Assembly: GCA_022701475.1 (NCBI GenBank)
Contig: JAKOOI010000393.1
Coordinates: forward strand, 1-7,134
From: Weeksellaceae bacterium
GTDB taxonomy: Bacteria > Bacteroidota > Bacteroidia > Flavobacteriales > Weeksellaceae
Reading direction: 5' to 3'
DNA length: 7,134 nt
The notes below the pieces were generated by a model, which saw only the letters and a program-made list of their open reading frames with translations, was not told the origin of the DNA and searched no databases. Below, in pieces: positions 5,757 through 7,134 of this stretch. The translations under genes and the position numbers were made by a program. The stretch's first letter is position 1, and every line of letters begins with the position of its first letter.

Positions 5757-7076
5757 CAAAATTCCTCTGGCTTTAATCTCCAGATATTTATTGATCACAT
5801 CCACATTCAGATTTTCAGGCAAGGTATACACCGTGTAGATTCCGTACTTTCGCAGTTCCTGAATGATCAGTTTTTTTTCAAACTCAAACTTCTCTGCAAT
5901 AATTTCGTCATAAATGCCCTGCATTGTTTCAGGATTTTGATGGATAAGGGTTTGCATCTCCGGATTTTTAAAGAACACCACCACCAGCAGGTGATTCTTG
6001 GCAATTCCCCGCAGGTATTTCATCTGCCGGTTCAGCCCGTCCAGCGTTTCAAAATTGGTAAACAGCAGGATCAGGCTCCGCTGGTTCAGCGAATACTTTA
6101 CATCCTGGTACAATCTGTTAAAATCACTCTCGAAAAAATCGGTTCTGATATTGTAAAGGGCATCTGATATTTTCCTGAGATGGCCCGATTTATTGTCTGC
6201 TGCAATTTTATTTTCCGTTTTTTTCGAAAAGGTCATCATTCCTGCACGATCGCCTTTTTTCAGGATGATATGAGAAAGTGCCATGGCTGCGTTGATGGAA
6301 TAATCCAACAGGCTCAATCCTCTGAAAGGCATTTTCATGGTTCTTCCGGTATCGATCAGCATAAAGATACGCTGGGCTTTTTCATCCTGAAACTGATTCA
6401 CCATTAAACGGCTGGTCTTGGAAGTTGCCTTCCAGTTGACGGTTCTGATATCGTCTCCCGGAACATATTCCCTGATCTGCTCAAATTCCATGGTATGGCC
6501 CAGCTTCCGTATCTTTTTAATTCCGCCCAGCAGGAATTCACTTTGAAGGGCCATCAGTTCATATTTCCGCAAATGAATAAAAGACGGATAAGAAGGCAAT
6601 TGGGCATCTTTCTGAAAGGTGAAACGCTTCGAAACAAGTCCTAAAGGTGAGGAAACATATACATTCAGGTTTCCAAACTGGTATTCCCCGCGCTCTTTAG
6701 GCTCCAGGATGTACTGAAAAAAACTGTTCTTTCCGGCTTCAATCTGCTTCTCAATCAAAAAGTCCCTCTTCTGGAACTGAAACGGGATTTCGTCGATGAT
6801 GCGGGCTTTGATCGTAAAACCATAATTGTTTCTGATATCAATCTTCACCGGGTTTTCATCGCCGTTCGACAACTTTTCGGGAAGGATACGCTGTGCCAGA
6901 ATTCCCGCATTGCGGTTGAAAACGAAGAGATAATCCACAAAGGCAGCCAGCAGGCAAAGCAGTACAACGGCATGGGCCGCTATCATGAGAAACGGAAAGA
7001 AAAACGCCAAAACATACAGGATCCCTACTCCGATGAGTATGAAGAAAAAGCGGGTATTGATATAAAGATTTTTCAT
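5754..7076 (-). CDS. DUF58 domain protein (membrane-anchored, vWA-like)
   Basis: This is a 440-residue full-length DUF58 protein. Two membrane segments lie at the N-terminus (about 10..27 and 30..53), the second ending in VDYLFVF. A beta-rich region follows (about 60..170). The DUF58 signature spans about 193..229: GHTMEFEQIREYVPGDD, then WKATSKTSRLMVNQF, with D208, D209, R211 and W215. A von Willebrand A-like fold begins with LIDTGRTM at 240..247; D242, G244 and T246 form a partly degenerate metal site, as is usual in this family. The soluble part should face the cytoplasm. DUF58 proteins usually accompany MoxR-type AAA+ ATPases and other vWA proteins in clusters linked to envelope functions or stress, though the biochemical role is unsettled. 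The partner would lie upstream, beyond the right edge. OsmC follows 58 bp downstream. The start ATG begins the conserved KNLYINTRFF segment. Confidence 0.9.
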   Translation of the reverse strand: MKNLYINTRFFFILIGVGILYVLAFFFPFLMIAAHAVVLLCLLAAFVDYLFVFNRNAGILAQRILPEKLSNGDENPVKIDIRNNYGFTIKARIIDEIPFQFQKRDFLIEKQIEAGKNSFFQYILEPKERGEYQFGNLNVYVSSPLGLVSKRFTFQKDAQLPSYPSFIHLRKYELMALQSEFLLGGIKKIRKLGHTMEFEQIREYVPGDDIRTVNWKATSKTSRLMVNQFQDEKAQRIFMLIDTGRTMKMPFRGLSLLDYSINAAMALSHIILKKGDRAGMMTFSKKTENKIAADNKSGHLRKISDALYNIRTDFFESDFNRLYQDVKYSLNQRSLILLFTNFETLDGLNRQMKYLRGIAKNHLLVVVFFKNPEMQTLIHQNPETMQGIYDEIIAEKFEFEKKLIIQELRKYGIYTVYTLPENLNVDVINKYLEIKARGIL

Positions 7077-7091
7077 TGAGTATACTGGCTA

Positions 7092-7105
7092 CAGATCATG
7101 ATCTG
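7092..7105. repeat. 14-bp perfect palindrome flanked by TGGCTA direct repeats
   Basis: CAGATCATGATCTG is a perfect palindrome 15 bp upstream of the DUF58 start. TGGCTA occurs on its left at 7086..7091 and, sharing one base with the palindrome, on its right at 7105..7110. It has no T-tract, so it is not a standard terminator; an operator or chance are both possible. Confidence 0.35.
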
Positions 7106-7134
7106 GCTAAAACTGAAACAATAAGGCTCTGTTA

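Noticed and set aside
5250..6167. A 305-codon plus-strand frame containing a WLLVVGC-type repeat
   Set aside because: It reads through the heptamer array opposite the real OsmC and DUF58 genes; the repeated residues only reflect the DNA repeat.
1..7134. Search for a new multi-gene system (defence, mobile element, toxin-antitoxin)
   Set aside because: All sizeable genes belong to known families, intergenic gaps are short and regulatory, and no transposase, integrase, toxin-antitoxin or defence motifs are seen.

Overview
The window looks like chromosome of a flavobacterium of the Chryseobacterium type (Bacteroidota, Weeksellaceae). The evidence is a type IX secretion (T9SS) C-terminal sorting domain, candidate promoters of the Bacteroidota form (TAnnTTTG around -7), start codons without Shine-Dalgarno sequences, very AT-rich intergenic DNA beside clearly GC-richer genes, and proteins that resemble Chryseobacterium homologues. 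The genus is inferred from recall, not from a search.

Layout. On the minus strand at the left edge is the 5' part of a MetX-like homoserine O-acetyltransferase gene (1..308). It lies behind a clear SAM-I riboswitch (369..472) and a promoter -7 element (502..509), so methionine synthesis here is under S-adenosylmethionine control. Reading divergently on the plus strand is a large MGH1-like/GH63-like glycoside hydrolase (661..3276) with its own candidate promoter, closed by a strong intrinsic terminator (3299..3333). After a 178-bp AT-rich spacer comes a secreted protein (3512..5191) with a signal peptide, an unassigned N-terminal beta domain, one fibronectin type III domain, a second unassigned domain and a T9SS type A sorting signal. 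A GC-rich hairpin (5213..5245) serves as a shared terminator between this gene and the convergent minus-strand pair. That pair is a DUF58 protein (5754..7076, upstream) followed by an OsmC-family protein (5270..5695). The 58-bp gap between them is almost filled by a tandem heptamer repeat, with a perfect -7 promoter element overlapping the DUF58 stop codon.

The genes do not form one pathway. There are four apparent transcription units: SAM-regulated methionine synthesis, a stand-alone intracellular glycosidase, a stand-alone exported protein, and DUF58-osmC, whose DUF58 half is probably the tail of a MoxR/DUF58-type cluster continuing past the right edge. I see no tRNA, rRNA, CRISPR array, insertion sequence, phage gene or defence system. 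The 352-bp gap between metX and the glycosidase is fully regulatory: riboswitch, two divergent promoters and a dyad.

I found no convincing new multi-gene system. The observations most worth following are the leader of metX (a 10-bp long-range pairing that would hide an ATG, and a start codon that does not fit the frame) and the heptamer array in the probable 5' leader of the OsmC gene.
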